The translations under genes and the position numbers were made by a program. The notes below the pieces were generated by a model. The model did not search any database. It saw only the letters and a program-made list of their open reading frames with translations, and had not been told where the DNA came from. Source: Treponema sp. UBA6367 (GTDB lineage Bacteria; Spirochaetota; Spirochaetia; Treponematales; Treponemataceae). From it: a stretch of 42,056 nt of DNA. Below are positions 15,332 to 23,963 of this stretch, piece after piece. The stretch covers positions 1 through 42,056 of the forward strand of contig DJRF01000007.1 of assembly GCA_002437725.1 (NCBI GenBank), written 5' to 3'. Each line of letters opens with the position of its first letter. The stretch's first letter is position 1.

Positions 15332-16444
15332 ATGAAAAAGAAACCAGTTACGCTTATCACGGGCTATCTTGGCTCTGGTAAGACAACTCTGCTGAACGAG
15401 ATTCTTCGGCAGGAAAAAAGGCGTGTCGCCCTGATTGTAAACGACATGGGAAGCATAAACATTGACGCGGAAATTCTAAAAAAGAACGGAGCGGCGGTTG
15501 CCCAAAGCGAAATGTACGAGATGCAGAACGGCTGTATCTGCTGCACTTTGCGCGATGAGTTTCTTGCGCAGGTCGAAAAGATTTCCGAGAACGACTCCAT
15601 TGAGACTGTTTTTGTGGAGGCTTCGGGAATAAGCGATCCCGGCGCGATTGCGGCTTCCTTTCTTGCGTATGAGGACGACACTCCGGACACAAATGTTTTT
15701 CTTTCGAACATTGTTACGGTTGTTGACGCCGACAGAATTTACCGCGAGTTTTTGACCGACCTTGAGAACTACGAGGAGAACGGCCCGAACAATCTTAAGT
15801 CGAACGACATTACAACGCTGATTGTTGACCAGATTGAATTCTGCAACGTGATTGTCCTGAACAAGCTGGATTTGCTTGACGAGCAGAAGACTGAGCAGGT
15901 CATAAAGGTTATCCGGGATTTCCAGCCAAAGGCGAAGATTGTAAAGACTGTGCGCGGAAAAGTTGACATAGAGCAGATTGTGTCCGAGACAAAATTCGAC
16001 TTTGACATGGTGGATTCCTCTTCGGCAATTCAAAAGGCAATCAACACTCTTTCCGACACGAACCGCGGATTTGAGGACGAATACGGGATTTCTTCGTTCG
16101 CATACGAATGCAGAAAGCCGTTCAGCCAGGAAAAATTCATGGATTTTGTGAACGAAGGATTTCCAAAAGAAATTATCAGGGCAAAAGGCTATATCTGGTT
16201 CAAGGAGAAGGCGCAGGACGTTCTTCTTTTTGAGCAGGCCGGAAGAAATTCTTCTGTGATGGCGGTTGCATACTGGGTTGCGGCTCTGGACGAGGCCACG
16301 CAGAAAGAGTGCCTTGAAAATGACAAGGAGCTGCGTTCATCTTGGGACAAGGATTTTGGCGACAGGATGAACCAGCTTGTGTTTATCGGAAAAGGCTACG
16401 ACAAGGAAAAAATCATCAGGAAACTGGATTCCTGCCTTGCATAG
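15332..16444 (+). CDS. COG0523 (CobW/ZigA-like) G3E GTPase metallochaperone
   Basis: The 370-aa protein has Walker A (GYLGSGKTTLL, near residues 11-21), the family's NGCICC metal motif (near 66-71), the EASGISDP switch region and NKLD base-recognition motif, then the CobW C-terminal domain. COG0523 GTPases bind zinc at the CxCC site and hand it to client proteins, usually under zinc shortage. The clustered Zur-type regulator and Znu importer make a zinc role more likely than cobalt or nickel. It is followed 37 nt later by znuA. Confidence 0.9.
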   Translation: MKKKPVTLITGYLGSGKTTLLNEILRQEKRRVALIVNDMGSINIDAEILKKNGAAVAQSEMYEMQNGCICCTLRDEFLAQVEKISENDSIETVFVEASGISDPGAIAASFLAYEDDTPDTNVFLSNIVTVVDADRIYREFLTDLENYEENGPNNLKSNDITTLIVDQIEFCNVIVLNKLDLLDEQKTEQVIKVIRDFQPKAKIVKTVRGKVDIEQIVSETKFDFDMVDSSSAIQKAINTLSDTNRGFEDEYGISSFAYECRKPFSQEKFMDFVNEGFPKEIIRAKGYIWFKEKAQDVLLFEQAGRNSSVMAVAYWVAALDEATQKECLENDKELRSSWDKDFGDRMNQLVFIGKGYDKEKIIRKLDSCLA

Positions 16445-16481
16445 TCTTGCAAAATATTTTGGATTTTATTGGAGAAAAAAA

Positions 16482-18047
16482 ATGAAAAAGATAACTAAAC
16501 TTTTGGCTTTGGGAGCGATGCTTGCCTTTGGAACGGCAGGCGCGTTTTCTGCAGAAAAAAAATCAATCGTCTGCACGACTTTTCCGCAGTACGACTGGTG
16601 CCGCGAGATTCTTGGGGACAAGGCGAAAAATTTTGACCTTACGCTTCTTCTTGACAAGGGAACTGACCTTCATTCGTTCCAGCCGAGTTTTTCCGACATC
16701 GCAAAAATTTCCGCAAGCGATATGTTCATCTACGTTGGTGGCGAGAGCGACGGCTGGGTTAGCGGCGTTCTAAAGGAAGCGAAGAACAAGAATCTTGTTC
16801 CAATCAACATGATGAAAGTTCTTGGCGAGCGCGTAAAGGAAGAGGAAGTTGTGGAAGGAATGCAGGAAACAGAGCATTCACATGAGCACGGCGAAGAAGG
16901 ACATCACCACGACCACGGCAAGGAAGTTTCAACTTTTGAGGACAGCGAGGTTAAGAGCAGAAATCTTTCTGACTGGGCAGGCGAATGGCAGTCGGCTTAT
17001 CCTCTTGCGCTTGACGGAACTTTGGACGAGGCTTTTGCGGAAAAGGCTGAATCCGGAAAAATGACAGCAGAAGAATACAAGGCTTACTATCAGAAAGGAT
17101 ACAAAACTGACATCTCAAAAATCAGCATAAAGAAAGACAAAATCGAATTCACTTATTCTGACGGAAGAAAAGTAAGCTCAAAGTACAAAAATGTCGGATT
17201 TTACATTCAGAACTGGTCAACAGGAACAAAGGCCGCAATGTACCGCTTTGTCGCAAAGAACAAGAAATCAGGCGCGCCGCGGTTCATTGAATTCAACGAC
17301 CACATGATTGAGAGCGCAGCTGCGGAGCATTTCCACATCAGAATGAGCAACGAGAGCTTTGACGCGATTGTTGACCCGGAAAATTCTTTCCCGACATTCT
17401 TCCCTGCAAGCATGAGCGGCGAGGAAATCTGCGAGCATTTGGCAGGACACGGACACAGCCACGATGAGGACGGAGACGAGCACGGCCATCATCACGAGCA
17501 TGACGAGGTTGAATACGACGAGCACGTCTGGCTTTCTGTCAAGAATGCAGAAGTTTTGACAAACGCGATTGCTTCCCAGATTGAAAAGCTCGACCCGGAA
17601 AACGCTTCTGTTTACGCGGCTAACGCAAAGAACTATGTTGAAAAGCTCAACGCTTTGGACAAAAAATATTCTGAAACGGTTGCTTCCTCAAAGTTCAAGA
17701 CAATTCTTTTTGGCGACAGATTCCCGTTCCGCTATCTTGCTGATGACTACGGCCTTAAATATTACGCGGCTTTTGTCGGATGCAGCGCGGAAAGCGAGGC
17801 CAGCTTTGAGACTGTGATTTTCCTTGCAAAGAAAGTTGACGAGCTTGGACTTGGCAGCGTTCTTGCAATCGAGAATTCAGACGGAAAAATCGCGCGCACT
17901 GTAATTCAGAACACATCAAAAAAGAACCAGAAAGTTCTGAAGATGGACTCATTGCAGTCGGTGAACCAGAAAGACATTAAGGGCGGAAAAAACTATCTTG
18001 GCACAATGACGGAAAACCTTTCTGTTTTGAAAGAGGCTTTGAACTAG
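16482..18047 (+). CDS. znuA: Zinc-binding lipoprotein-like ZnuA with an inserted ZinT domain
   Basis: From ATG 16482 (GGAG upstream) the 521-aa protein has a signal peptide (residues 1-24), then the ZnuA N-lobe with H64 (TDLHSFQPS). A His-rich loop follows (131-146), then a complete ZinT domain (about 161-320: DWAGEWQS, NDHMIESAAAEHFHIR), a second His-rich loop (323-340), and the ZnuA C-lobe beginning DEHVWLS (H348). The third usual ligand His is replaced in GDRFPFRYL by D412. ENSDGK (near 464) supplies acidic ligand. ZinT is inserted within ZnuA, not fused at its end as in streptococcal AdcA. Confidence 0.9.
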   Translation: MKKITKLLALGAMLAFGTAGAFSAEKKSIVCTTFPQYDWCREILGDKAKNFDLTLLLDKGTDLHSFQPSFSDIAKISASDMFIYVGGESDGWVSGVLKEAKNKNLVPINMMKVLGERVKEEEVVEGMQETEHSHEHGEEGHHHDHGKEVSTFEDSEVKSRNLSDWAGEWQSAYPLALDGTLDEAFAEKAESGKMTAEEYKAYYQKGYKTDISKISIKKDKIEFTYSDGRKVSSKYKNVGFYIQNWSTGTKAAMYRFVAKNKKSGAPRFIEFNDHMIESAAAEHFHIRMSNESFDAIVDPENSFPTFFPASMSGEEICEHLAGHGHSHDEDGDEHGHHHEHDEVEYDEHVWLSVKNAEVLTNAIASQIEKLDPENASVYAANAKNYVEKLNALDKKYSETVASSKFKTILFGDRFPFRYLADDYGLKYYAAFVGCSAESEASFETVIFLAKKVDELGLGSVLAIENSDGKIARTVIQNTSKKNQKVLKMDSLQSVNQKDIKGGKNYLGTMTENLSVLKEALN

Positions 18048-18060
18048 TTCTAGCTTATTT

Positions 18061-18190
18061 TAGATTAGGGATAGAAGCACGGCAAACCTGACGGTTTGCC
18101 ATTCCTGTAAAAAAAATTGGTTGCGGTGGCCATTGAGTTCGTCCGGCCATTGAGCCTGTCGAAATGACCGCTGCAACTTTATGTGCCGGT
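18061..18190. repeat. Intergenic hairpin and TTGAGCCTGTCGAAA element after znuA
   Basis: A hairpin GGCAAACC TGAC GGTTTGCC (18081-18100) may end the upstream transcript, though no T-run follows. It is followed by CATTGAGCCTGTCGAAATG, a loop sequence also seen near 9860. No gene lies between 18048 and 18252. Confidence 0.5.
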
Positions 18191-18252
18191 TTCTTAAAAT
18201 AAAACCTGCGCCCCCTTTTTCTTGAAATTTTTGTCTAAAAATGAGGTTTCTT

Positions 18253-19080
18253 ATGACTAAAAAAACACTTTTGGAGATTTTTGCGGTTGCAGGAATTTTT
18301 TGTCTTGCAGGATGCGCAAAAAAAGCTTATGCCCAGTCTTCAAAGCCGGCTGAAAAAATTTCATCTGCGGAAGAAGAAAAGTTCGGCAGAGTTTATCAGA
18401 AAATGTCCGGCAGGGCAAAAGAAGCCATTTGTGTTGCAGAAGAAAACAAGGCGGAATTTTTAAAAGACCTTCACGAGATTCTTGAGGAGGAAAAGACATT
18501 CCGTGCGGACGACAAAAGCCTTTTCTTTTTAATTGACAAAAACCACACCGTGCATTCCTCCTACGTGCCGAAAGACTTGGTTTCTTTGGAAAAGAACAGC
18601 CTCTTTGACCTGAACAAAGCCGGAATGAAAATCCGACCGGAAGCTTATTCCGCTTTGAATGAAATGGCGCAGGCGGCGTTAAATGACGGAATCAGGCTTT
18701 TGGTAAGCTCCGCCTACCGCTCTTATTCTTATCAGGAAAATCTTTTTAACCACTACGTAAGCGTGGATGGACTTGAACAGGCTGAACGAGAAAGCGCGCG
18801 ACCGGGAACAAGCCAGCATCAGCTTGGAATAGCGGTTGATTTCGGCTCGATTTCTGACGACTTTGACAAGACTCAAATGGGGCAATGGGTCTATAAAAAC
18901 GCCGCAAATTACGGCTGGTCTCTTTCGTTTCCAAAAGGATATGAAGATGTTACCGGCTACCGCTGGGAATGCTGGCACTTCCGCTACATAGGAAAAAACG
19001 CCTGCCGTTTTCAGCAGAAGTGGTTCGGCGGAATCCAGCAGTTCATGCTTGAATTTATAGACTTATGGAAAAGCTGCTGA
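18253..19080 (+). CDS. M15-family (VanY-type) D,D-carboxypeptidase lipoprotein
   Basis: The ATG at 18253 has TGAGG 7 nt upstream; a start at 18241 is possible. The protein has a lipobox (CLAGCAKK). Its C-terminal domain shows the M15B zinc-peptidase pattern: SSAYRSYSYQ, PGTSQHQLGIAVDFG (zinc His and Asp) and WECWHFRYIG (zinc His). It should trim D-Ala from peptidoglycan stem peptides at the outer face of the membrane. It sits between znuA and znuC in the zinc cluster, so zinc-linked expression is plausible. It ends 10 nt before the ATPase gene. Confidence 0.88.
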   Translation: MTKKTLLEIFAVAGIFCLAGCAKKAYAQSSKPAEKISSAEEEKFGRVYQKMSGRAKEAICVAEENKAEFLKDLHEILEEEKTFRADDKSLFFLIDKNHTVHSSYVPKDLVSLEKNSLFDLNKAGMKIRPEAYSALNEMAQAALNDGIRLLVSSAYRSYSYQENLFNHYVSVDGLEQAERESARPGTSQHQLGIAVDFGSISDDFDKTQMGQWVYKNAANYGWSLSFPKGYEDVTGYRWECWHFRYIGKNACRFQQKWFGGIQQFMLEFIDLWKSC

Positions 19081-19090
19081 GGAGGAAAAA

Positions 19091-19789
19091 ATGGCGTATA
19101 TTTCTTGCGAGAATCTCGTTGTCGGATATGACGGAAAGGCAGTTTCGCCGCCGGTGAGTTTTACCGTGGAAAAAGGAAGCTACGTTTGCATTCTTGGCGA
19201 AAACGGAAGCGGAAAAACAACTCTTATGAGAACTCTTGTTGGACTTCAGAAAAAAATCAGCGGAGAGATTTTGTTTGGAGACGGGCTTTGCAAAAACGAG
19301 ACCGGCTATCTTCCGCAGAAACTTTCGGTGAGCGCGGATTTTCCGGCTTCCGTGCGCGAGATTGTGCTTTCGGGAACGCTCGGACAGTTTAAAAACCGGC
19401 CTTTTTACGGAAAAGCGCAGAAACTGATTGCGGACGAGCAGATGGAAAAAGTCGGAATCGCTTCCCTTTCGCATAGGCGTTTTACGGAGCTTTCAGGCGG
19501 ACAGCAGCAGCGGACTCTTCTTGCGCGTGCCTTGTGCGCCGCAAAAAAACTGATTTTCCTTGACGAGCCTGTTTCCGCGCTTGACCCGGCCGCCGCAAAG
19601 GAATTCTACGCCATCTTGGAAAAACTCAACAATGAAGGGCTTTCCGTTGTAATGGTGAGCCACGATTTGGACTGCCTTGATTACGCATCGCACATTCTTT
19701 CGTTCAGAGGCGGAAAAGTCCAGTTTGAAACCCGCGCGGATTTTTGCAAAGGCGAATCGTCTAGCAAATCTGATGAAAGACTCGGCTGA
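19091..19789 (+). CDS. znuC: Zinc ABC transporter ATPase (ZnuC-like)
   Basis: The 232-aa protein has all ABC ATPase motifs: Walker A GENGSGKTT (near residues 36-44), Q-loop GYLPQ, signature ELSGGQQQR, Walker B IFLDEP and the switch His (SHDLDCLDYASH). The subfamily is that of Mn/Zn/Fe importers. Its position between znuA and an ABC-3 permease and beside a Zur-type regulator identifies zinc as the likely metal. A GGAGG site precedes the ATG and overlaps the end of the peptidase gene. Confidence 0.9.
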   Translation: MAYISCENLVVGYDGKAVSPPVSFTVEKGSYVCILGENGSGKTTLMRTLVGLQKKISGEILFGDGLCKNETGYLPQKLSVSADFPASVREIVLSGTLGQFKNRPFYGKAQKLIADEQMEKVGIASLSHRRFTELSGGQQQRTLLARALCAAKKLIFLDEPVSALDPAAAKEFYAILEKLNNEGLSVVMVSHDLDCLDYASHILSFRGGKVQFETRADFCKGESSSKSDERLG

Positions 19790-19815
19790 AAAAACTGGAA
19801 ACACTGGAGACTTCG

Positions 19816-20652
19816 ATGGAAATTCTTGAAAAACTTTCTTATTACCTTTCATTTTCGTTTGTTAGATACGCGCTGATTGTGGGCATTCTTGTTTCTCTGT
19901 GCGCGTCGCTTCTGGGAACTGTCCTTGTTCTGCGCCGCTACTCGCTTATTGGAGACGGACTTTCGCACGCAGCGTTCGGAGCGTATGCGGTTGCCGCCAC
20001 GATGAAGCTTGTGAGCGACAGCATTTTTACAATTCCGGTTACGGTTCTTTGCGCGGTTTTTCTTCTTTGCATGGACAAAAAAAGAAAAGTGCAGTCGGAC
20101 TCGCTGATTGCGATGATTTCCGTGGGCGCGCTTGCGTTCGGCTATCTTGTGATGAACGTCTTTTCAACTTCGGCGAATGTCTCAGGCGATGTCTGCACAA
20201 CGCTTTTCGGCTCGACCTCGATTCTCACTCTCACAAAAGGCAAGGTCGCAGTCTCAGTCCTCATTTCCTGCGTTACGATTGCCGCGTTCGTCTTTTTCTA
20301 CAACAGGATTTTTTCAGCGACTTTTGACCCGGACTTCTTGCGCACGGAAGACAGACTCGCAGGAGTTTACGACATTTTAATTGCCGTGATTACAGCCGTT
20401 GTGATTGTGCTTGCGATGAACCTTGTCGGCTCTCTTCTGATAACGGCGATTCTTGTTTTTCCGCCTTTAAGCTCAATGCGCGTCATGAAAAGCTTCAAGT
20501 CCACGGTGATTTATTCCGCCACGCTTGGAGCGTTCTCGTCGTTCTTGGGAATTATGATTTCGATTGTTCTTTCAACGCCGGTTGGAGCCACAATCGTGAT
20601 AATCGACATAATGATTTTCGCACTTCATTGCGTTGCCGGGAGGTTCTTATGA
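19816..20652 (+). CDS. znuB: Zinc ABC transporter permease (ZnuB-like)
   Basis: The 278-aa protein is the ABC-3 permease type, with about eight hydrophobic segments (starting IVGILVSLCASLLGTVLVL) and the coupling-region motif RYSLIGDGLSHAAFGAYA. It follows the ATPase by 26 nt and overlaps the next lipoprotein gene by 4 nt, so it belongs to the same operon. It forms the membrane channel of the importer, receiving zinc from the ZnuA/ZinT protein. No truncation is seen. Confidence 0.9.
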   Translation: MEILEKLSYYLSFSFVRYALIVGILVSLCASLLGTVLVLRRYSLIGDGLSHAAFGAYAVAATMKLVSDSIFTIPVTVLCAVFLLCMDKKRKVQSDSLIAMISVGALAFGYLVMNVFSTSANVSGDVCTTLFGSTSILTLTKGKVAVSVLISCVTIAAFVFFYNRIFSATFDPDFLRTEDRLAGVYDILIAVITAVVIVLAMNLVGSLLITAILVFPPLSSMRVMKSFKSTVIYSATLGAFSSFLGIMISIVLSTPVGATIVIIDIMIFALHCVAGRFL

Positions 20653-21335
20653 AAAAGGAAATTGTTCAGACTGCCGCTTTGATTTTTGTTTTGTTTACTG
20701 TTACATCATGCTCGGCGAAAAAATCCTACAGCGCAGGCGGAGTTCCAAAACAGAACAAAGTTGCTAATATAATAGAAGAAAAAATCAAGGAAGAAGAATC
20801 CTCCGACAGCCGGCAGCAAAATGAACCGGATGAAGCCGCTGGTTCCAGCAATTATGACAATTACTACAGCTACGGCAGCGGCACGGAAAATGATTCATCG
20901 AAAAATTCCGACAGCTCGGCTCAAGATTCCTCTTCGTCATCCTACGACTATTACGGAAGCAGCTTTGAGGAAATCTCCGCGCCCAAAACCGATGTTGAGC
21001 TTGACCTTTCAAAAATGAACGCCGACTTTGTATATGCCTTTATTTTCCAGATTATTGTGGAGCCTGAAAAATACGAGGGAAAAACAATCCGGATGACTGG
21101 AACTTTTGAAACTTTTTACGACGATGCTCCTTACGGACGGCACGACTACTGCATAATCACCGACGTTCTTGCGTGCTGCGCACAGGGACTCGAATTTGAA
21201 AGCGCAAAAGTTTCCGGCGTTGAGCCCGGACAGAAAATCACTGTGAGCGGAACACTCAAGCTGCGCGACGCGGTCTCGCCCGACGGAATGGAATACAAGA
21301 CAATGAGGATCGCGGAAGCGGCGGTTTCCTCGTAA
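20649..21335 (+). CDS. Lipoprotein with YcgQ-like OB-fold domain
   Basis: The start at ATG 20649 overlaps the permease stop (ATGA). The precursor has a lipobox (VTSCSA), then a long low-complexity linker of Ser, Tyr, Asp and Glu (residues about 45-110). The C-terminal domain runs EPEKYEGKTIRMTGTF, YCIITDVLACCAQGLEFE and GQKITVSGTLK. This resembles the OB-like domain ending many YcgQ/TIGR03943 proteins (with their YEGK and CCA motifs), which belong to zinc-uptake regulons. I infer a zinc-linked envelope role; the CC pair may bind metal. The linker suggests that it reaches into or through the wall. Confidence 0.6.
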   Translation: MKKEIVQTAALIFVLFTVTSCSAKKSYSAGGVPKQNKVANIIEEKIKEEESSDSRQQNEPDEAAGSSNYDNYYSYGSGTENDSSKNSDSSAQDSSSSSYDYYGSSFEEISAPKTDVELDLSKMNADFVYAFIFQIIVEPEKYEGKTIRMTGTFETFYDDAPYGRHDYCIITDVLACCAQGLEFESAKVSGVEPGQKITVSGTLKLRDAVSPDGMEYKTMRIAEAAVSS

Positions 21336-21480
21336 AGTTGTAAAGTTCATTGCGAGATTTTCTTGAAGAAAAGCACAAATTCGGCTTATAAAACTTTGAA
21401 GAAAGTTACAAATCTACTGAATGAAATCTTGAAGAAAAGTACATTTTTGTGATATAACAAATTTGTATTGGAAAGCCTAA
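21336..21480. repeat. Three short intergenic repeats before the ATPase gene
   Basis: The block TTGAAGAAAAGYACA recurs near 21363, 21397 (diverged) and 21429. No ORF is seen. The function is unknown; it may be a relic of local tandem duplication. Confidence 0.4.
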
Positions 21481-22812
21481 ATGTATTTTAAGAGAAAAGC
21501 CTACAAAAAACTTTTGGAATGGAAAAAGAATTATTCATCTGAATATGCTGCCATGCTAGAAGGCGCAAGGCGCGTCGGAAAATCGACAATTGCGGAAACA
21601 TTTGCCAAAAATGAATACAAATCGCATATCCTGATAGATTTTTCAAAGGCGGCAGCAAATATTATTGAATGTTTCAACGATATAGGAAATCTGAATGTGT
21701 TTTTTCTGCGTCTTCAGGCTGAAACAGGAACAACTCTTTACGAACATGAGTCGCTTATAATTTTTGACGAGGTGCAGCTTTTTCCGAAGGCGCGGCAGGC
21801 GATAAAACATCTTGTTGCGGACGGAAGATACAGTTATCTTGAGACAGGCTCTCTAATTTCAATACGAAAAAATGTCAAGGACATTCTGATTCCGTCGGAA
21901 GAAATGAAAATTCAAGTTTTTCCGATGGATTACGAGGAATTCTGCGATGCAACAGGCGGAAATTTCGGGCTTCTGCATCAGATTTTCGATTCTGGAAAAG
22001 CAATCGGGCAGGCGACAAACCGCAAGCTGATGAGAGACCTGAGACTTTACATGGCGGTGGGCGGAATGCCGCAGTCGGTTGAATCCTATATCCATGGAAA
22101 GAATTTTTCGGAAATCGACATGGTAAAGCGGCAGATAATCTCCCTTTACGAAGAGGATTTCAAAAAAATCGATTCGTCCGGAAGAATATCGGTCATGTAC
22201 CATTCAATTCCGGCTCAGCTGGCAAAGGATTCAAGAAAATACCGGATTACAACGGCAATCGGAAAGAAAAACAACACAAAGGCGGAGGAGCTGCTTTATG
22301 ATCTGATTGACTCAAAAACTGTTCTGCCTTGCTACAATTCAACAAATCCGAGAGCGAGCCTTGCCGACACAAAAGATTTTGACAGCTACAAGCTTTATCT
22401 TTCTGACACAGGACTTTTTGTCACTTTGATGTTTATTGACCGTCCAGCAACTGAAAATAAACTCTATGCAAAACTGCTTTCAGACAAACTTCCGGCGAAT
22501 CTTGGCTATCTCTATGAAAACCTTGCTGCGCAGATGATTGCCGCAGCCGGACGTGAGCTTTACTATCACACTTGGGAAAAAAACGGAAGCACTCATTATT
22601 ACGAAGTTGATTTTCTAGTTTCCGACGGAAGCAAAATAGATGCGCTTGAAATAAAATCCTCCGGAACAGGAAAGCATGAGTCAATAAAAGAATTCTGCAG
22701 AAAATTTTCACAGAACATAAACAAGGCGTATTTAATATCGCAGAAAGATTCAGGAAACGAAGAAAATATCCTTTTGAGACCTTTTTATTTTGTGCCGTTC
22801 TTGGCAGAATAA
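21481..22812 (+). CDS. AAA ATPase with DUF4143 domain
   Basis: The 443-aa protein has Walker A GARRVGKST (near residues 28-36), Walker B LIIFDEVQLFPKAR and sensor-like YLETGSLIS, followed by a C-terminal DUF4143 domain with nuclease-like VDFLVSDGSKIDALEIKSS. This is the AAA_14/DUF4143 family common in spirochaetes and Bacteroidetes, of unknown function and often variable between strains. The DxE-K core near the end resembles a PD-(D/E)XK fold. It stands alone just left of the CRISPR remnant. Confidence 0.88.
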   Translation: MYFKRKAYKKLLEWKKNYSSEYAAMLEGARRVGKSTIAETFAKNEYKSHILIDFSKAAANIIECFNDIGNLNVFFLRLQAETGTTLYEHESLIIFDEVQLFPKARQAIKHLVADGRYSYLETGSLISIRKNVKDILIPSEEMKIQVFPMDYEEFCDATGGNFGLLHQIFDSGKAIGQATNRKLMRDLRLYMAVGGMPQSVESYIHGKNFSEIDMVKRQIISLYEEDFKKIDSSGRISVMYHSIPAQLAKDSRKYRITTAIGKKNNTKAEELLYDLIDSKTVLPCYNSTNPRASLADTKDFDSYKLYLSDTGLFVTLMFIDRPATENKLYAKLLSDKLPANLGYLYENLAAQMIAAAGRELYYHTWEKNGSTHYYEVDFLVSDGSKIDALEIKSSGTGKHESIKEFCRKFSQNINKAYLISQKDSGNEENILLRPFYFVPFLAE

Positions 22813-22882
22813 AATGTTTTAAGGTTTTCGTGCATCTCTAATGTTTCTGATATGGAAATCAAAAACTATTCTGTTCATTTTC

Positions 22883-22961
22883 GTTGCAGGTTGACTTAGA
22901 AAATAATCAGTTATAATTTTCAACGCTTGAAAGTGTTGTTAGGGGCGGTTGCAGTTATATA
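22883..22961 (+). CRISPR. CRISPR remnant: repeat R1, 30-nt spacer S1, internally deleted repeat R2
   Basis: R1 (22883-22917, 35 nt) matches R3 at 24180 with one base missing and one substitution. It starts GTTGCAGGTTGACTT and ends CAGTTATAAT. Exactly 30 nt follow (S1, 22918-22947). Then GTTGCAGTTATA (22948-22959) appears: the repeat start joined to its end, as if 22 nt had been deleted between two CAG triplets. Start, end and length match 36-nt type II-C repeats. The tracrRNA anti-repeat at 25257 is complementary. The crRNA direction is plus. Confidence 0.8.
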
Positions 22962-22976
22962 TGTTATAAAATATAA
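22899..22976 (+). promoter_or_regulatory. Repeat-embedded promoter and second promoter upstream of the zeta-toxin cassette
   Basis: R1 contains TTGACT (22891-22896), 15 nt and TATAAT (22912-22917). A second candidate lies in R2 and beyond: TTGCAG (22949-22954), 17 nt, TATAAT (22972-22977). Either would drive the cassette whose first ATG is at 22997, preceded by GGAGG. A small hairpin CAACGCTT/AAGTGTTG (22921-22938) lies between the two. Confidence 0.55.
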
Positions 22977-22996
22977 TAAAATAAACGGAGGTTAAT

Positions 22997-23203
22997 ATGG
23001 CAACTTTAATGGAAAAAGATGCAATGATGGAAATGGTAAATGGTGCTATTGCACGACTTACTGCATTGAAAGTAAATGATGTTCCAACACGTCAGGCATT
23101 GTATAATTTAAATGCCGCTTTACTTGAAAATTCACCTGAAGTATTTGATTTTAATGGAACTGTAAAGATGGTAAATACTCTGGTAGGAAAATATGGAAAT
23201 TGA
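22997..23203 (+). CDS. Small protein of the zeta-toxin cassette, possible antitoxin
   Basis: The 68-aa helical protein (MEMVNGAIARLTALKVNDVPTR...) has no family I recognise. It has a strong GGAGG site and overlaps the zeta-toxin start by 11 nt. Zeta toxins of the epsilon/zeta type are preceded by a small helical epsilon antitoxin of about 90 aa, so this could play that role, although I see no epsilon signature. It is AT-rich relative to the flanking genes, suggesting transfer as part of a cassette. Confidence 0.6.
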   Translation: MATLMEKDAMMEMVNGAIARLTALKVNDVPTRQALYNLNAALLENSPEVFDFNGTVKMVNTLVGKYGN

Positions 23204-23963
23204 CGAAATAGTCAAAGATGCCTTTGATATTGTTTGGACTGATACATTAGAAAAATATAAAATAAATCCAACTCCACAAGTTTTTCCCCAAGGTTTCGTT
23301 TTGGGTGGACAACCTGGAACTGGAAAGAGTTATTTAAATGAATTAGCAAATGAAAAATGCTATAAAAATATAGTCATAATAAACGGTGACGATTTTAGAA
23401 AATATCATCCAAATTATAGTGAATATCAAAAACTTTATGGTAAAGATTCTCCGAAGTATACAGCTGCTTTTGCAGGAAAAATGGCAGAAGCGATTTTGAA
23501 TAAAGCGATAGAAAAACATTATAATATTGTAATTGAAGGTACTTTTAGAACTGCTGAGATTCCAATAAAAACACTTTCAAAAATGAAGGAAAATGGTTAT
23601 AAGACAGAAGTTTTGATACAGACTTGTGCCAAAAATTTAAGTTGGAAATCATGTCAAGAAAGATATGCAGCAATGCAAAAAGTTGATGAGATTAACGGAA
23701 CGAATGAATCCCGCTGGACAGATAAAAATCATCACGATTTAGTGTGCGAAAACCTTGCAGAAAATATCAAGACTGTCTGTGAATCTGGAGAAGCTGATAA
23801 AACAGAAATTTATTTCAGAGATGAATCTGGTAAGAATGAATTAATATTTTCTACAGACGACGGAAAGCCTTTGAATGTAAAATCCTTAAACATCAAAATA
23901 GGGATTGCACCTTCCGAAAAATCTATAGATAAAAATAAATCAGGTTGTGAAATTGAACGATAA
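23193..23963 (+). CDS. Zeta-toxin family kinase
   Basis: The 256-aa protein has Walker A GGQPGTGKS (near residues 38-46) and the zeta core: IINGDDFRKYHP, a YTAAFAGKMAEAI segment and IVIEGTFRT. Zeta and PezT toxins phosphorylate UDP-N-acetylglucosamine and block wall synthesis. Its 3' end overlaps a helix-turn-helix gene. Relative to pezAT (regulator first, toxin second), the order is reversed, with an extra small gene first. The AT-rich composition differs from the adjacent zinc genes. The whole cassette lies between two CRISPR repeats. Confidence 0.88.
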   Translation: MEIDEIVKDAFDIVWTDTLEKYKINPTPQVFPQGFVLGGQPGTGKSYLNELANEKCYKNIVIINGDDFRKYHPNYSEYQKLYGKDSPKYTAAFAGKMAEAILNKAIEKHYNIVIEGTFRTAEIPIKTLSKMKENGYKTEVLIQTCAKNLSWKSCQERYAAMQKVDEINGTNESRWTDKNHHDLVCENLAENIKTVCESGEADKTEIYFRDESGKNELIFSTDDGKPLNVKSLNIKIGIAPSEKSIDKNKSGCEIER

